Position numbers and translations under genes: made by a program. Positions 7,575 through 15,253 of a stretch of 32,092 nt of DNA are shown piece by piece. Positions within the stretch are counted from its first letter, which is position 1, and each line of letters begins with the position of its first letter. Source of the stretch: a bacterium (GTDB lineage Bacteria; SAR324; XYD2-FULL-50-16); NCBI GenBank assembly GCA_024275165.1, contig JAJRZQ010000035.1, positions 1 through 32,092 on the forward strand. Reading direction: 5' to 3'. The notes under the pieces were generated by a model. It made no database searches. It was not told the origin of the DNA and saw nothing but the letters and a program-made list of their open reading frames with translations.

Positions 7575-8039
7575 TTAAGGATGATGATACTTCTCCCCCT
7601 TCAACAGAGTCATAGCGCGATAAAGTTGCTCCACCAAACTCAGTCGAATCAGTTGATGAGGAAAGGTCAATTGAGAAATCGACCATACCCAGTTCGCCCT
7701 GGCCGCAACCCGCTCATCCACCCCATAGGCCCCTCCGACGATAAAACCAAATTGACTGTGCCCCTGATTCATCCACTTTTGAAAACTCTGGGATAAGCCG
7801 ACACTGGTGGTTTGTTTTCCCCTTTCATCGAGCAAAACCCAAAAACAACCTTCGTCCATTTTCGCCAGTATCCGCTCGCTCTCTTGGGTTTTCCCCGCGA
7901 CAGGGGCGAGGGCCTTGGCTCCTTTGACCTCTAAGAGGGTCACCTTCGCGTAATGCCGGAGGCGATTTCGATAATGCTCTACCCCCTGATGAACCCAAAA
8001 GTCTTTGGTTTTGGAAACAAAGAGCAGTTTAATTTCCAT
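7575..8039 (-). CDS. rlmH: 23S rRNA (pseudouridine-1915-N3)-methyltransferase
   Basis: RlmH, 154 residues, matching the usual length of about 155. It is a SPOUT-class enzyme that uses S-adenosylmethionine to methylate pseudouridine 1915 in helix 69 of 23S rRNA. Diagnostic stretches are the N-terminal MEIKLLFVSKTKD, the cofactor loop FIVGGAYGVDE, LTFPHQLIRLSLVEQLYRA, and the C-terminal EKYHHP. The true start is the ATG at 8039, which overlaps the end of rsfS by 11 bases; the longer frame to 8117 is only rsfS read out of frame. The nadD-rsfS-rlmH order is common in bacteria. Confidence 0.96.
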   Translation of the reverse strand: MEIKLLFVSKTKDFWVHQGVEHYRNRLRHYAKVTLLEVKGAKALAPVAGKTQESERILAKMDEGCFWVLLDERGKQTTSVGLSQSFQKWMNQGHSQFGFIVGGAYGVDERVAARANWVWSISQLTFPHQLIRLSLVEQLYRAMTLLKGEKYHHP

Positions 8040-8373
8040 CCCGATGGACCCGCTCCGTCTCGAAGAGGTCTTCAATTTGAATCTCCTCTCGGCGCTGAGG
8101 GGTAAAAAGGTGTACAATCACCTCGTTATAATCCATCAAAAGCCAATCCCCTTGAGTAACCCCTTCTACCCCTAAAGGCTGTTGCCCTTGCTTTTTCAGG
8201 TCAAAATGCACCTTATCGGCCATCCCTTTTAAATGGGTGCTGCTCGTGCCGGTGGCGATAACCAAGAAATCGGTCAGGCTCGACTTCTCTCCCACCTCCA
8301 TAGAGATTAAATCTTCCGCTTTCGTGCTCTCTAAGGATTGGATAATTTCTTGTACTAACTGTTCTGCCTTCAT
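8029..8373 (-). CDS. rsfS: Ribosomal silencing factor RsfS
   Basis: RsfS/Iojap family, about 114 residues. It binds ribosomal protein uL14 and blocks joining of the 50S and 30S subunits when nutrients are scarce. Family motifs: AEDLISMEVGEKSSLTDFLVIATGTSSTHLKGMAD, GVEGVTQGDWLLMDYNEVIVHLFTPQRRE, and FETERVH near the end. Two starts are possible. The ATG at 8373 (MKAEQLVQEI) gives the typical family N terminus and is chosen; the ATG at 8391 would add six residues (MGDEPG). It sits between nadD and rlmH and overlaps the rlmH start. Confidence 0.94.
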   Translation of the reverse strand: MKAEQLVQEIIQSLESTKAEDLISMEVGEKSSLTDFLVIATGTSSTHLKGMADKVHFDLKKQGQQPLGVEGVTQGDWLLMDYNEVIVHLFTPQRREEIQIEDLFETERVHRDGN

Positions 8374-8425
8374 GCCCGGTTCGTCTCCCATTAAAATGAC
8401 TTTAAAAATCTTTGGTCCAGCTCTT

Positions 8426-8444
8426 CAGGGTTCCATCAACCCTG
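8426..8444. other. Stem-loop in the nadD-rsfS spacer
   Basis: CAGGGTT and AACCCTG pair around a five-base loop (7-bp perfect stem). On the plus strand it is followed by TTTTG, so the terminator-like orientation is against the direction of the flanking genes. Confidence 0.35.
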
Positions 8445-8483
8445 TTTTGAGTTTGGCGAATCAGCGAGGCCGCCTGCCCCGCG

Positions 8484-8506
8484 GCAGAGGCTTTAGGAAC
8501 CTCTGC
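8484..8506. other. Second stem-loop in the nadD-rsfS spacer
   Basis: GCAGAGG and CCTCTGC pair around a nine-base loop (7-bp perfect stem). Bases GTTTTT follow on the plus strand. It lies about 40 bases from the other hairpin and just after the nadD stop. Read on the minus strand there is no U-tract, so it probably acts as an mRNA processing or stability element, or as a terminator of antisense transcripts. Confidence 0.35.
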
Positions 8507-8523
8507 GTTTTTCAGAGTTTCCC

Positions 8524-9114
8524 TTACTCTTTTTGGGCTTCCTTCAGCCATAACTTGGCCGCTTTCGGGTGCAGGCGTGAAGCGAGTTTGCGCTCGCTCA
8601 AAGATTGGGTGCGGATCTCCGTTGAAGAAACCTCGGGGATTTCCACCTCCACCCAATGCACCTTTTTTGCCTCTTTGAGGCTCAATTGCGGGCGGCTGCT
8701 CGCGTTACTTTTCCCCTTTCTATTAAAAACCAAGATCTCGGCAAGCTCGAAAATACGGGCTTTGTTCTTCCAATAGGGGAACTGGGCAAAACTGTCTTCC
8801 CCTAAAATCAGGTAAAGCCGATCTTGCGGGTATAAGGCGCTTATTTCCTCTAAAGTTTGATAGCTGTAGCTCAAGCCTCCCCGCTGCAATTCGCATAAAG
8901 AAACCTCGACCTCGGAAAGCTCTCCAAAAGTTGCCTGTAAAAGCCGCGCCCTCAATGAGCCAGACAGTTGAGGGTGATTTTCTTTCAAAGGGTTATGGGC
9001 TGCGGGAATCACCATCACTCGGTCCACAAGACGCAATTTCAACAATTGATGAACGATCTCAAAATGCCCTAAGTGAACCGGGTTGAAACTACCGCCAAAA
9101 ATACCGATCCGCAT
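8524..9114 (-). CDS. nadD: Nicotinate-nucleotide adenylyltransferase
   Basis: NadD, 196 residues, joins nicotinate mononucleotide and ATP to form deamido-NAD in NAD biosynthesis. It begins with the nucleotidyltransferase signature MRIGIFGGSFNPVHLGH, continues with MVIPAAHNPLK and LILGEDSFAQFPYW, and has the late VSSTEIR motif of the family (ISSTxIR). Length and start are standard. It heads the minus-strand nadD-rsfS-rlmH group. Its upstream spacer is shared with the divergent PilZ-like gene. Confidence 0.96.
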   Translation of the reverse strand: MRIGIFGGSFNPVHLGHFEIVHQLLKLRLVDRVMVIPAAHNPLKENHPQLSGSLRARLLQATFGELSEVEVSLCELQRGGLSYSYQTLEEISALYPQDRLYLILGEDSFAQFPYWKNKARIFELAEILVFNRKGKSNASSRPQLSLKEAKKVHWVEVEIPEVSSTEIRTQSLSERKLASRLHPKAAKLWLKEAQKE

Positions 9115-9160
9115 AAGTTTTTTTCTTTTTTTACCTTTGGTGCTATCCTTGCTTTAACAG

Positions 9161-9192
9161 CCTTGCTCATCGACCGAGCAAGGGTTATAGAT
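9161..9192. promoter_or_regulatory. Hairpin and possible promoter in the divergent nadD / PilZ-like spacer
   Basis: CCTTGCTC (9161-9168) and GAGCAAGG (9176-9183) form a perfect 8-bp inverted repeat. TTGCTC (9163-9168) followed 18 bases later by TATAGA (9187-9192) would be a modest sigma-70 promoter for the plus-strand gene at 9255, with the inverted repeat sitting on it like an operator. Nothing else is recognisable in 9115-9254. Confidence 0.3.
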
Positions 9193-9254
9193 AATCTTAG
9201 CACGGTTCGCGATACAGCATCTATCTAAATTTTACCCTCTACCATTGTAGGGCT

Positions 9255-10388
9255 ATGAATCTACTTCTTTTGCTCTCCCAGCAAGCCTTGGCCGTCAATT
9301 ACGAGATCAAGGGCGGTTTTTTCGCCCATGAAGAGGCCTTTGACCCCACTGTCCTCTATTATACCATCGGGGGGATTCTTCTCTTAACCGTCCTGTTTAA
9401 AATCCGTTCCTTCCTCCGCACCATCACCCTGCGCAAAGAATTGCGCCATTATCACAAAAAAAAGGCGGAAGCAAAGATGTCGGCGATGAATGTCTCGGAT
9501 GTCACGGCTCAGGGCTTGGATAAACTAGCTGCTTTTGCCGATGTCGAACCCGACCAACTCTTAGCGGATAACATTCTCTTTGAAAAGGCGGCAAGCGAAT
9601 ACGCAAAAAAACACTCCGAAAGCGATTTAATCAAAAAATTTCGCCATATGCGTGAAGAATTAGATTTCGTCTTCATCAATCCAAAGGCAAAATTCCTCAA
9701 TACCAATATGATGGAAAAGGGGCAAAAGCTCCGGGTGTACCTTGAGGCTCATGGGGAATCGCGCCCTTTTTTGAGTCAGGTACTGCGCTCTTCGGAAAAA
9801 CAACTTTGGGTTTCCCCCCCCAAAATAAAAAACAAGACCATCAACCTCTCTAAGTTGAGGCGGGTCCGGATTCGAGTTTACCGGAACGGAGACGGGGAAT
9901 ATGAGTTCATCATGCCCCTACGGGCGCAAATCCGCAAACCGATTTCTGCGCTTATTTTAGATCAGGTGAGTCAATTACAGCCTCTAGACGCGGCTCCCAT
10001 GGAAAAGGTGCGGGTTAATTATCAAAACAAATTCGTTTTCTTAGTCCCCCTCGACCAAGATGACCCCTTTTTAACCAAATATACCAGCATGCCGGTACAG
10101 GGCACCCTGACCTCGCTTTCGACCAATCAGATCCGCATGGTTTCGACCAGCTTGCCTGATTTGGTTGTCTTGGGGACCTATCTCCTCTTTAAATTCAAGG
10201 AAGCGGGAATCAATGAACGGATCAAGGGACGGGTGGTTAAGGTTGATCAAGATGCCAAATACTATTACACCAATATTCAAATTGTTGAAATGAGTGAAAA
10301 AGGCCGCCTGCAATTGGAAAACTTTATGCATACTCACCAACGGACGCCCAAAGCCAAACCCAAGCCGCCTGTCGCCCCTAAGATATAG
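9255..10388 (+). CDS. Membrane-anchored YcgR/PilZ-like protein (degenerate c-di-GMP motifs)
   Basis: 377 residues. One membrane segment (residues ~33-50, TVLYYTIGGILLLTVLF) is followed by a basic, helical stretch. A YcgR-N-like beta domain comes next (about 150-255: EKGQKLRVYLEAHGESRPF, IRVYRNGDGEYEFIMPLRAQI), then a C-terminal PilZ-like domain (about 260-355: MEKVRVNYQNKFVFLV, GTLTSLSTNQIRMVS, GTYLLFKF, GRVVKVDQ). The two-domain order matches c-di-GMP effectors of the YcgR/PlzA kind. The usual PilZ RxxxR and D/NxSxxG motifs are not intact: KVRVNY and SLSTNQ occupy those places. c-di-GMP binding is therefore uncertain. The next gene starts 11 bases downstream, so the two form an operon. Confidence 0.7.
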   Translation: MNLLLLLSQQALAVNYEIKGGFFAHEEAFDPTVLYYTIGGILLLTVLFKIRSFLRTITLRKELRHYHKKKAEAKMSAMNVSDVTAQGLDKLAAFADVEPDQLLADNILFEKAASEYAKKHSESDLIKKFRHMREELDFVFINPKAKFLNTNMMEKGQKLRVYLEAHGESRPFLSQVLRSSEKQLWVSPPKIKNKTINLSKLRRVRIRVYRNGDGEYEFIMPLRAQIRKPISALILDQVSQLQPLDAAPMEKVRVNYQNKFVFLVPLDQDDPFLTKYTSMPVQGTLTSLSTNQIRMVSTSLPDLVVLGTYLLFKFKEAGINERIKGRVVKVDQDAKYYYTNIQIVEMSEKGRLQLENFMHTHQRTPKAKPKPPVAPKI

Positions 10389-10399
10389 CTAGGAATATG

Positions 10400-11833
10400 A
10401 TGAAATCAATGAACTTTTTTGCGATATTCTTTCTCTTTTCCCTCCCCGTGATCGGGCTGGCGGCGGAAACGACCACTCCGCAAACCAAGGTTTCCAGCCC
10501 TCCTCCAGAGGCTCAAGCAGCAAAGACGACCCCCATCGAATCAGGTCAAAACACCTCTGCCTTGGTGGAAGGGAAAATTTTCCGCCACCTTGAGGCGGCC
10601 TTTGCCCAACGCGATTTGGTGGAATTTGAAAAGGTGATGGCTTATTATCGGCAAAGCTTTCCCCAAAGCCCACGCAAGGGAGAAATCGAGCAACTACGCC
10701 AAAAATTCTATTATCAAGAGCAATTGCCCAGCTACCTTTTAAAAGATGGTTTTGTGCGCCTGCAATACCCTCAAGCCAAATCCCTAGAAGAACTGAGTGA
10801 ATATTTTAAAACCCTGAAAGAACTAAATATTTCCACCGTAATCCTTGCGGCCTCGCAAACAAAGGGAACCCCGGTCTACCTCTTTGCCCATCGGGATAAA
10901 ACGGTGGGGTACTACTTTGCGGTCAAAAACGGCCCCATGATTGAAAACCTATTCGACCGAATCATCGCCATCGCCCATGAGCAAAAACTAAAGGTTCATG
11001 TTGCCTTGCCCGTGCGCGACCTTCCGGGGTTGAGCAGCTACAGCGACTTTATTTTAGATGAATCCTGGAACTTTTTACAAAATGAAACCAAAATAACGCA
11101 GAAGCTCGACCTCTTTCACCCTCTAGGCAAGGCTTACCTTTACGCTCTGGTGGATGATATATTGAATTTGGATATTGACGGGGTTTTACTCTGCGCGGAC
11201 TATGCCTATCAACAACAAGAGGGATTTTCCGCTTTTGACCGCAAACTCTTTATCGAAGATACGGGCCTAGACCTCCACTTCGATCAATTGTTCGCCACCA
11301 GAAAAAGCAGAGGTCGATTCGGCGTCTTAACCAGAGAGGAATTTCACGACATCGCCCTATGGCGCACCCGGGAGTTGACCCAATCCCTGTGGGAATTGAT
11401 CGCCCACCTGCGACAAAGCCAAAGAAAGCTTTCCATCGGTATCGAGGTCTACCCCGGCATGCTCTCAGAAGAAGAAAGAGCCATGCGCAACTACTCAATG
11501 AACCTAAGCCACCTCAAAGACTTAGAAGTCGATTATTTTTACCTCGCCTGGAAAGGCCAAGGCAGAGTGGGAGCCCAAGAAAAGCAAGACTACAAAAAGG
11601 CGGCGCAAAAACTGAGAACCCATATAGCGCCGCATAAAACCTTAGTCGTGACGGTTCCCTTAAACGAGTCCAACAAAAACTTGGTCTTTTTGAATCAAGC
11701 CTTACAACAACAAGCCACCTTTAAGCAAGAAAGCTCCAAGGTGGAAATCGCGATTGGCCCCATCAACCGCTACCAAGGCCTCGACTTTGTGCAATACCCC
11801 CGCTTGACCGCTCCGGTTAAAGAAGCGAATTAA
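10400..11833 (+). CDS. Secreted PgaB C-terminal-domain-like glycoside hydrolase
   Basis: 477 residues. A signal peptide (MKSMNFFAIFFLFSLPVIGLAAE) and a Thr/Pro/Gln-rich linker precede a small helical region and then a (beta/alpha)8-type domain. The domain resembles the C-terminal hydrolase domain of PgaB (GHL13-like): SLEELSEYFKTLKELNISTVIL, LFDRIIAIAHEQKLKVHVALPV, DGVLLCADYAYQQ, LSIGIEVYPGMLSEE, VDYFYLAWKG. In PgaB this domain binds and cleaves poly-beta-1,6-N-acetylglucosamine. The N-terminal deacetylase domain of PgaB is absent, and the catalytic acids are not clear to me. ATG 10400 is preferred over 10397 because AGGA lies five bases before it. Paired with the PilZ-like gene, suggesting polysaccharide export or turnover. 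Confidence 0.65.
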   Translation: MKSMNFFAIFFLFSLPVIGLAAETTTPQTKVSSPPPEAQAAKTTPIESGQNTSALVEGKIFRHLEAAFAQRDLVEFEKVMAYYRQSFPQSPRKGEIEQLRQKFYYQEQLPSYLLKDGFVRLQYPQAKSLEELSEYFKTLKELNISTVILAASQTKGTPVYLFAHRDKTVGYYFAVKNGPMIENLFDRIIAIAHEQKLKVHVALPVRDLPGLSSYSDFILDESWNFLQNETKITQKLDLFHPLGKAYLYALVDDILNLDIDGVLLCADYAYQQQEGFSAFDRKLFIEDTGLDLHFDQLFATRKSRGRFGVLTREEFHDIALWRTRELTQSLWELIAHLRQSQRKLSIGIEVYPGMLSEEERAMRNYSMNLSHLKDLEVDYFYLAWKGQGRVGAQEKQDYKKAAQKLRTHIAPHKTLVVTVPLNESNKNLVFLNQALQQQATFKQESSKVEIAIGPINRYQGLDFVQYPRLTAPVKEAN

Positions 11834-11848
11834 ACCCTTATTTTAGGC

Positions 11849-13060
11849 CTACACCAGGGTATTGAGCTCAAACATGGGCAACATGACGGCTAAAACGATA
11901 AATCCCACCATCAAAGCCATCAAGACAATCAAGAGGGGTTCGAGCAGAGCAACGGCCTTTTGCACCTGATCCTTGACCTCTTTTTCCATGTTTTTGGCGA
12001 TTTGCTCCAACATTTCTTCTAAGTGACTTGTTTCCTCCCCAACTCGAATCATTTGCAGCACGCTGGGAGAAAAAAGCCCTGTTTTGCGCAAAGCCTGGGA
12101 AATATCCAAGCCCTTTTGGGTGATATCTTGGATAATCTGCCCGAATTTTTCTTCATAAACTCGGCTCCCCGTGACTTGAGCGACGATTCCAAAGGCCTCT
12201 TTGACCTCCACCCCGCTAGCCATCAGAGTGGCTAAGGTTTGCGTAAAACGATAGTTGTAGATTTGGGTCAAGGTGACTTTGATGACCGGAACCCTTAAAA
12301 TCAATTGATCAAAGCGAAGCCGCCCCCCGTCGCTGCGCAGGTATTGCCTCCCCCCTAAAAACAACAAGACCCCGCCGAGCAAAAAAGCCCACCAGCCGCT
12401 TGTTAGGATACCGCTGCAAAAAATCACGATTTGGGTGGGCAGGGGCAAGGCTAAATCAAACTGCTGAAAAAGGGGAATGATTTTCGGCAAAATAAAAGTC
12501 ATCATAAAAACCACAATCCCCAACCCCATAACGCTCATGACAATCGGATAGATCAGCGCGGCTTGCAGTTTGTTTTTCAATTCTTGGGATTCTTCCAAAT
12601 ACTCGGCGAGCTTGGTCAAGACCTTCGGCAGGCTGCCGCCCGCTTCCCCGGCCTTGACCATGGCAAGGTACATGAGCGAAAACTGCCGTTCAAAAGGGGC
12701 TAGGGCTTGGGCAAAAGTGCCGCCTTCTTCGACCTTGGCTTTAATCTCACTTAAGACCTGTAAAAAATCAGGGTCTTTGTTTTCAGAAATCAAAATGTCC
12801 AAGGCGCGGTCATAGGGAATGGAAGTGGACTGCAAGAGCGCGAACTGGCGGGTAAAATCAGCGATTCCCTTAGCAGAGAGGCTGACTTTGCTCTTTTTCC
12901 CCTTCAAGCCGCTGGATTTTTCTTGATGCGCCTTCACGGCGAGGATAATCAACCCCTGCCCCTGCAGACTTTGCTTGGCCAGCTTGAGGTTGGAGGCATC
13001 GAGCCGCCCCTTGACTTTTTTCCCCTCCCGATCAACCGCTTGATAATCGAAAAGAGCCAC
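11849..13060 (-). CDS. gspF: Type II secretion / type IV pilus inner-membrane platform protein (GspF/PilC)
   Basis: 403 residues of the GspF/PilC family, the cytoplasmic-membrane platform that couples the assembly ATPase to pseudopilin or pilin polymerisation. The N terminus (MALFDYQAVDREGKKVKGRLDA) and two homologous T2SSF repeats (about residues 70-195 and 270-395) are complete. Family motifs: FTRQFALLQSTSIPYDRALDIL, MVKAGEAGGSLPKVLTKLAEYLEES, IYNYRFTQTLATLMASGVEV and MIRVGEETSHLEEMLEQIA. There are three membrane segments. The GTG start sits directly against a GGGGGGAG purine run and lies 8 bases after hemN. No ATPase, pseudopilin or secretin gene is nearby, so type II secretion versus type IV pilus cannot be decided here. 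Confidence 0.92.
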   Translation of the reverse strand: MALFDYQAVDREGKKVKGRLDASNLKLAKQSLQGQGLIILAVKAHQEKSSGLKGKKSKVSLSAKGIADFTRQFALLQSTSIPYDRALDILISENKDPDFLQVLSEIKAKVEEGGTFAQALAPFERQFSLMYLAMVKAGEAGGSLPKVLTKLAEYLEESQELKNKLQAALIYPIVMSVMGLGIVVFMMTFILPKIIPLFQQFDLALPLPTQIVIFCSGILTSGWWAFLLGGVLLFLGGRQYLRSDGGRLRFDQLILRVPVIKVTLTQIYNYRFTQTLATLMASGVEVKEAFGIVAQVTGSRVYEEKFGQIIQDITQKGLDISQALRKTGLFSPSVLQMIRVGEETSHLEEMLEQIAKNMEKEVKDQVQKAVALLEPLLIVLMALMVGFIVLAVMLPMFELNTLV

Positions 13061-13068
13061 CTCCCCCC

Positions 13069-14439
13069 TTAAATGGTTTTGGAGAACTGGGCCTTGGCGC
13101 CCTTTTCCCCCTTTAAGTACGCGTCAAAGACCATGCAGATGTTGCGAATGAGAATCTTACCGGGGTCTAAAATCAAGATGTGATCCCCGTGAACCTCCAA
13201 CAAACCATCGGCGACCATTTCTTTTAAACCGGCAAGCTCTTCTTTAAAGTAGTCTTTAAAATCCTGACCAAACTCGGTGGTGAATTCGGCAAAGCTTACA
13301 TAAAAATGGCAGATCAGCCGGATAATCGTCCATTTGCGAATGCGATCCTCCTCAGAGAGCTTGATTCCCCTCGCCCCGGAAAGCCCCAGCATATTGACCT
13401 TGCGCATATAGGTATTGATATCTTTTTCATTCTGCACAAAAAAGTTTTCCGTTTCCCCAATGCTGGTGATCCCGATACCAAAGAGGTCCACCCCGGATTT
13501 GGGTGAATAGCCCATGAAGTTGCGGTACAGGCGGCGTTCCTTTTGGGCTAAGGCAAGCTCATCGGTGGCCAAGGCAAAGTGATCCATGCCGATGTATTCA
13601 TAACCTGCCTCGGTAAAAAGCTTAATGGCTCGAAAAAAAATATCGACCTTTTCTTTTTCACCCGGCAAGTCGGCTTCTTTGATCCCCTTTTGGTGGGGGA
13701 GGAGTTTCGGCAAATAGGCAAAATTATACAAAGCCAAGCGGTCTGGCCGCATCTCAATAACACGATGAATCGTTTTGGTAAAGCTTTCCAAGGTTTGATG
13801 CGGCAAGCCGTAAATCAAATCGAAATTGACCCCCGTAAAGCCTAAGGCCTTTGCCTGCACAAGGTGATCATAGGTGATCTCTTCGGATTGAATGCGGTTG
13901 ACCGCCTCTTGCACCTTGGGGTCAAAATCCTGCAAGCCTAAGCTGATGCGGTTAAAGCCAAGCTTAGCCAGATGTTTTAATTGGCCGGGTCGAGTAAAAC
14001 TGGGGTCCACCTCAATGGCGATTTCCGCGTTTTCCTCAAAGGGAAACAGTTCCCTTACCTTGCCTAAAATCAAATCGAAGTCTTCATTGAGCAAATAGGT
14101 CGGGGTGCCGCCGCCAAAGTGCATTTGCCGTAGGGGCCGCCCCTTGATCCCCTGTTTGGCTAGGGCTTCCAACTCCTTTAAAAGGTATTCCACATAGGCG
14201 GAAACCTTGTCCTGACTCCGAGTGAGCATGGTGTTGCAACCGCAATAAGAGCAACGCTCTTCACAAAAGGGAATATGAAAATATAAAGAAATGGGCCGTT
14301 GACTGTCTTTTGCGCTTCCATACCAATCGAGTTGATCTCGCACCTTGATCTCCACCCAATTGGGCGCCGTGGGATAACTGGTGTAGCGAGGGCCGCTGGT
14401 GGCGTATTTTTCGATTAGATCATCCGAAAGCTTTTCCAT
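13069..14439 (-). CDS. hemN: Oxygen-independent coproporphyrinogen III oxidase
   Basis: HemN, about 456 residues, a radical SAM enzyme that decarboxylates coproporphyrinogen III to protoporphyrinogen IX without O2. The iron-sulphur signature CEERCSYCGCN follows FHIPF, as in true HemN rather than HemW. Other family motifs: GPRYTSYPTAPNW at the N terminus, HFGGGTPTYL, FNRISLGLQDFDPKVQEAVNRIQ, YGLPHQTLESF, and IGMDHFALATDELA. The ATG at 14439 has AAGGA six bases upstream; the longer frame to 14484 has no such site. Haem supply fits the c-type cytochromes elsewhere in the window. gspF follows after 8 bases. Confidence 0.95.
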   Translation of the reverse strand: MEKLSDDLIEKYATSGPRYTSYPTAPNWVEIKVRDQLDWYGSAKDSQRPISLYFHIPFCEERCSYCGCNTMLTRSQDKVSAYVEYLLKELEALAKQGIKGRPLRQMHFGGGTPTYLLNEDFDLILGKVRELFPFEENAEIAIEVDPSFTRPGQLKHLAKLGFNRISLGLQDFDPKVQEAVNRIQSEEITYDHLVQAKALGFTGVNFDLIYGLPHQTLESFTKTIHRVIEMRPDRLALYNFAYLPKLLPHQKGIKEADLPGEKEKVDIFFRAIKLFTEAGYEYIGMDHFALATDELALAQKERRLYRNFMGYSPKSGVDLFGIGITSIGETENFFVQNEKDINTYMRKVNMLGLSGARGIKLSEEDRIRKWTIIRLICHFYVSFAEFTTEFGQDFKDYFKEELAGLKEMVADGLLEVHGDHILILDPGKILIRNICMVFDAYLKGEKGAKAQFSKTI

Positions 14440-14515
14440 AACATCCTTGTTTGTCTGTGGCCTCTGCCTGGTTTCGGCGAACAAGCCCCTTTAAGAAGCA
14501 GTCTGCCCCATTTAT

Positions 14516-15250
14516 TCAATCGAGCCAACCTCTTTGAGATAAGGATTTGATTTTCAATCCTTTTTTAATTTCTTGCTGATCTTTGTCACTCACTTCCAAC
14601 CAAGCGGTATTTTCATTCACCCGGATCACCGGCGCCCTGATCGCCCTCGCCCCTTCGATTAAGAACCGTTTCCCCACTACCACCCCCAAAGAGCGGCCCA
14701 AGCTGATCTTGACAAAACGCCCGGCCCCCCGGGTTTCAATAATAAATCCCGTGAGGGGGAACAGAGTTCGCAACTCCCTCGCCAGGGTGGAGTCGTTTGG
14801 GAGAGGGTTCCCCAATTGGGCGGTCAGCAGGGTTTCAAGTTGATTTAAATCAATCAATTGAAAAAGCGTCACCTCCTTGGCGCCAATTTTTTTCTCTTTA
14901 AAAGAGGCAAGATAGTCCGCTTGCAACTTTTGCCCTATTTGGATGGCCTGTAATAGGTTCAAGGGGGCTTTACCGGCAACGCGCTCTAAAACCCGCTCGT
15001 CAATGGGCCTCAAGGGGGTATTTGCGCGAAATAATGCCTCTGCCACCGGCCTCCAAGCCGCCTTTTGCCCCTTTTCTAAAGAGCTTGTCAGGAGCAAAAT
15101 ACTTTGTGGTCGAAAAACCAAATCTTCCGGCTTTGGTGCCTTGGCAACGACTTCTTGATCTCTTTTCGTCAGGGGAAAAGAACCAGGGTCGGGGCTCGCC
15201 CCCGAGCAACCCAGCAAGAAAACCAAAAGCGCCCCATATATAAATTTCAT
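14516..15250 (-). CDS. Lipoprotein of unknown function
   Basis: 244 residues. The N terminus is a lipoprotein signal: MKFIYGALLVFLLGC, with lipidated Cys15 followed by SGA, which would favour outer-membrane sorting. The mature part starts with a region of mixed charge, continues with a helical segment rich in Leu and Gln (residues ~95-145), and ends in beta-rich sequence (GFIIETRGAGRFVKISLGRSLGVVVGKRFLI...). That last part looks like a small barrel or SH3-like fold often found in envelope-assembly lipoproteins. I do not recognise the family. It starts three bases after the antiporter gene, so it is its operon partner and may be linked to it functionally. Confidence 0.75.
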   Translation of the reverse strand: MKFIYGALLVFLLGCSGASPDPGSFPLTKRDQEVVAKAPKPEDLVFRPQSILLLTSSLEKGQKAAWRPVAEALFRANTPLRPIDERVLERVAGKAPLNLLQAIQIGQKLQADYLASFKEKKIGAKEVTLFQLIDLNQLETLLTAQLGNPLPNDSTLARELRTLFPLTGFIIETRGAGRFVKISLGRSLGVVVGKRFLIEGARAIRAPVIRVNENTAWLEVSDKDQQEIKKGLKIKSLSQRGWLD

Positions 15251-15253
15251 TTC

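Noticed and set aside
7507-7686. N-terminal extension of the sensor kinase to 7686
   Set aside because: It overlaps the end of rlmH, reads as low-complexity Ser/Gly sequence and would bury the signal sequence that begins at 7503.
8402-8656. Minus-strand open frame spanning the nadD end and the nadD-rsfS spacer
   Set aside because: It is mostly a shadow of nadD in another frame, has no ribosome-binding site and covers the two hairpins.
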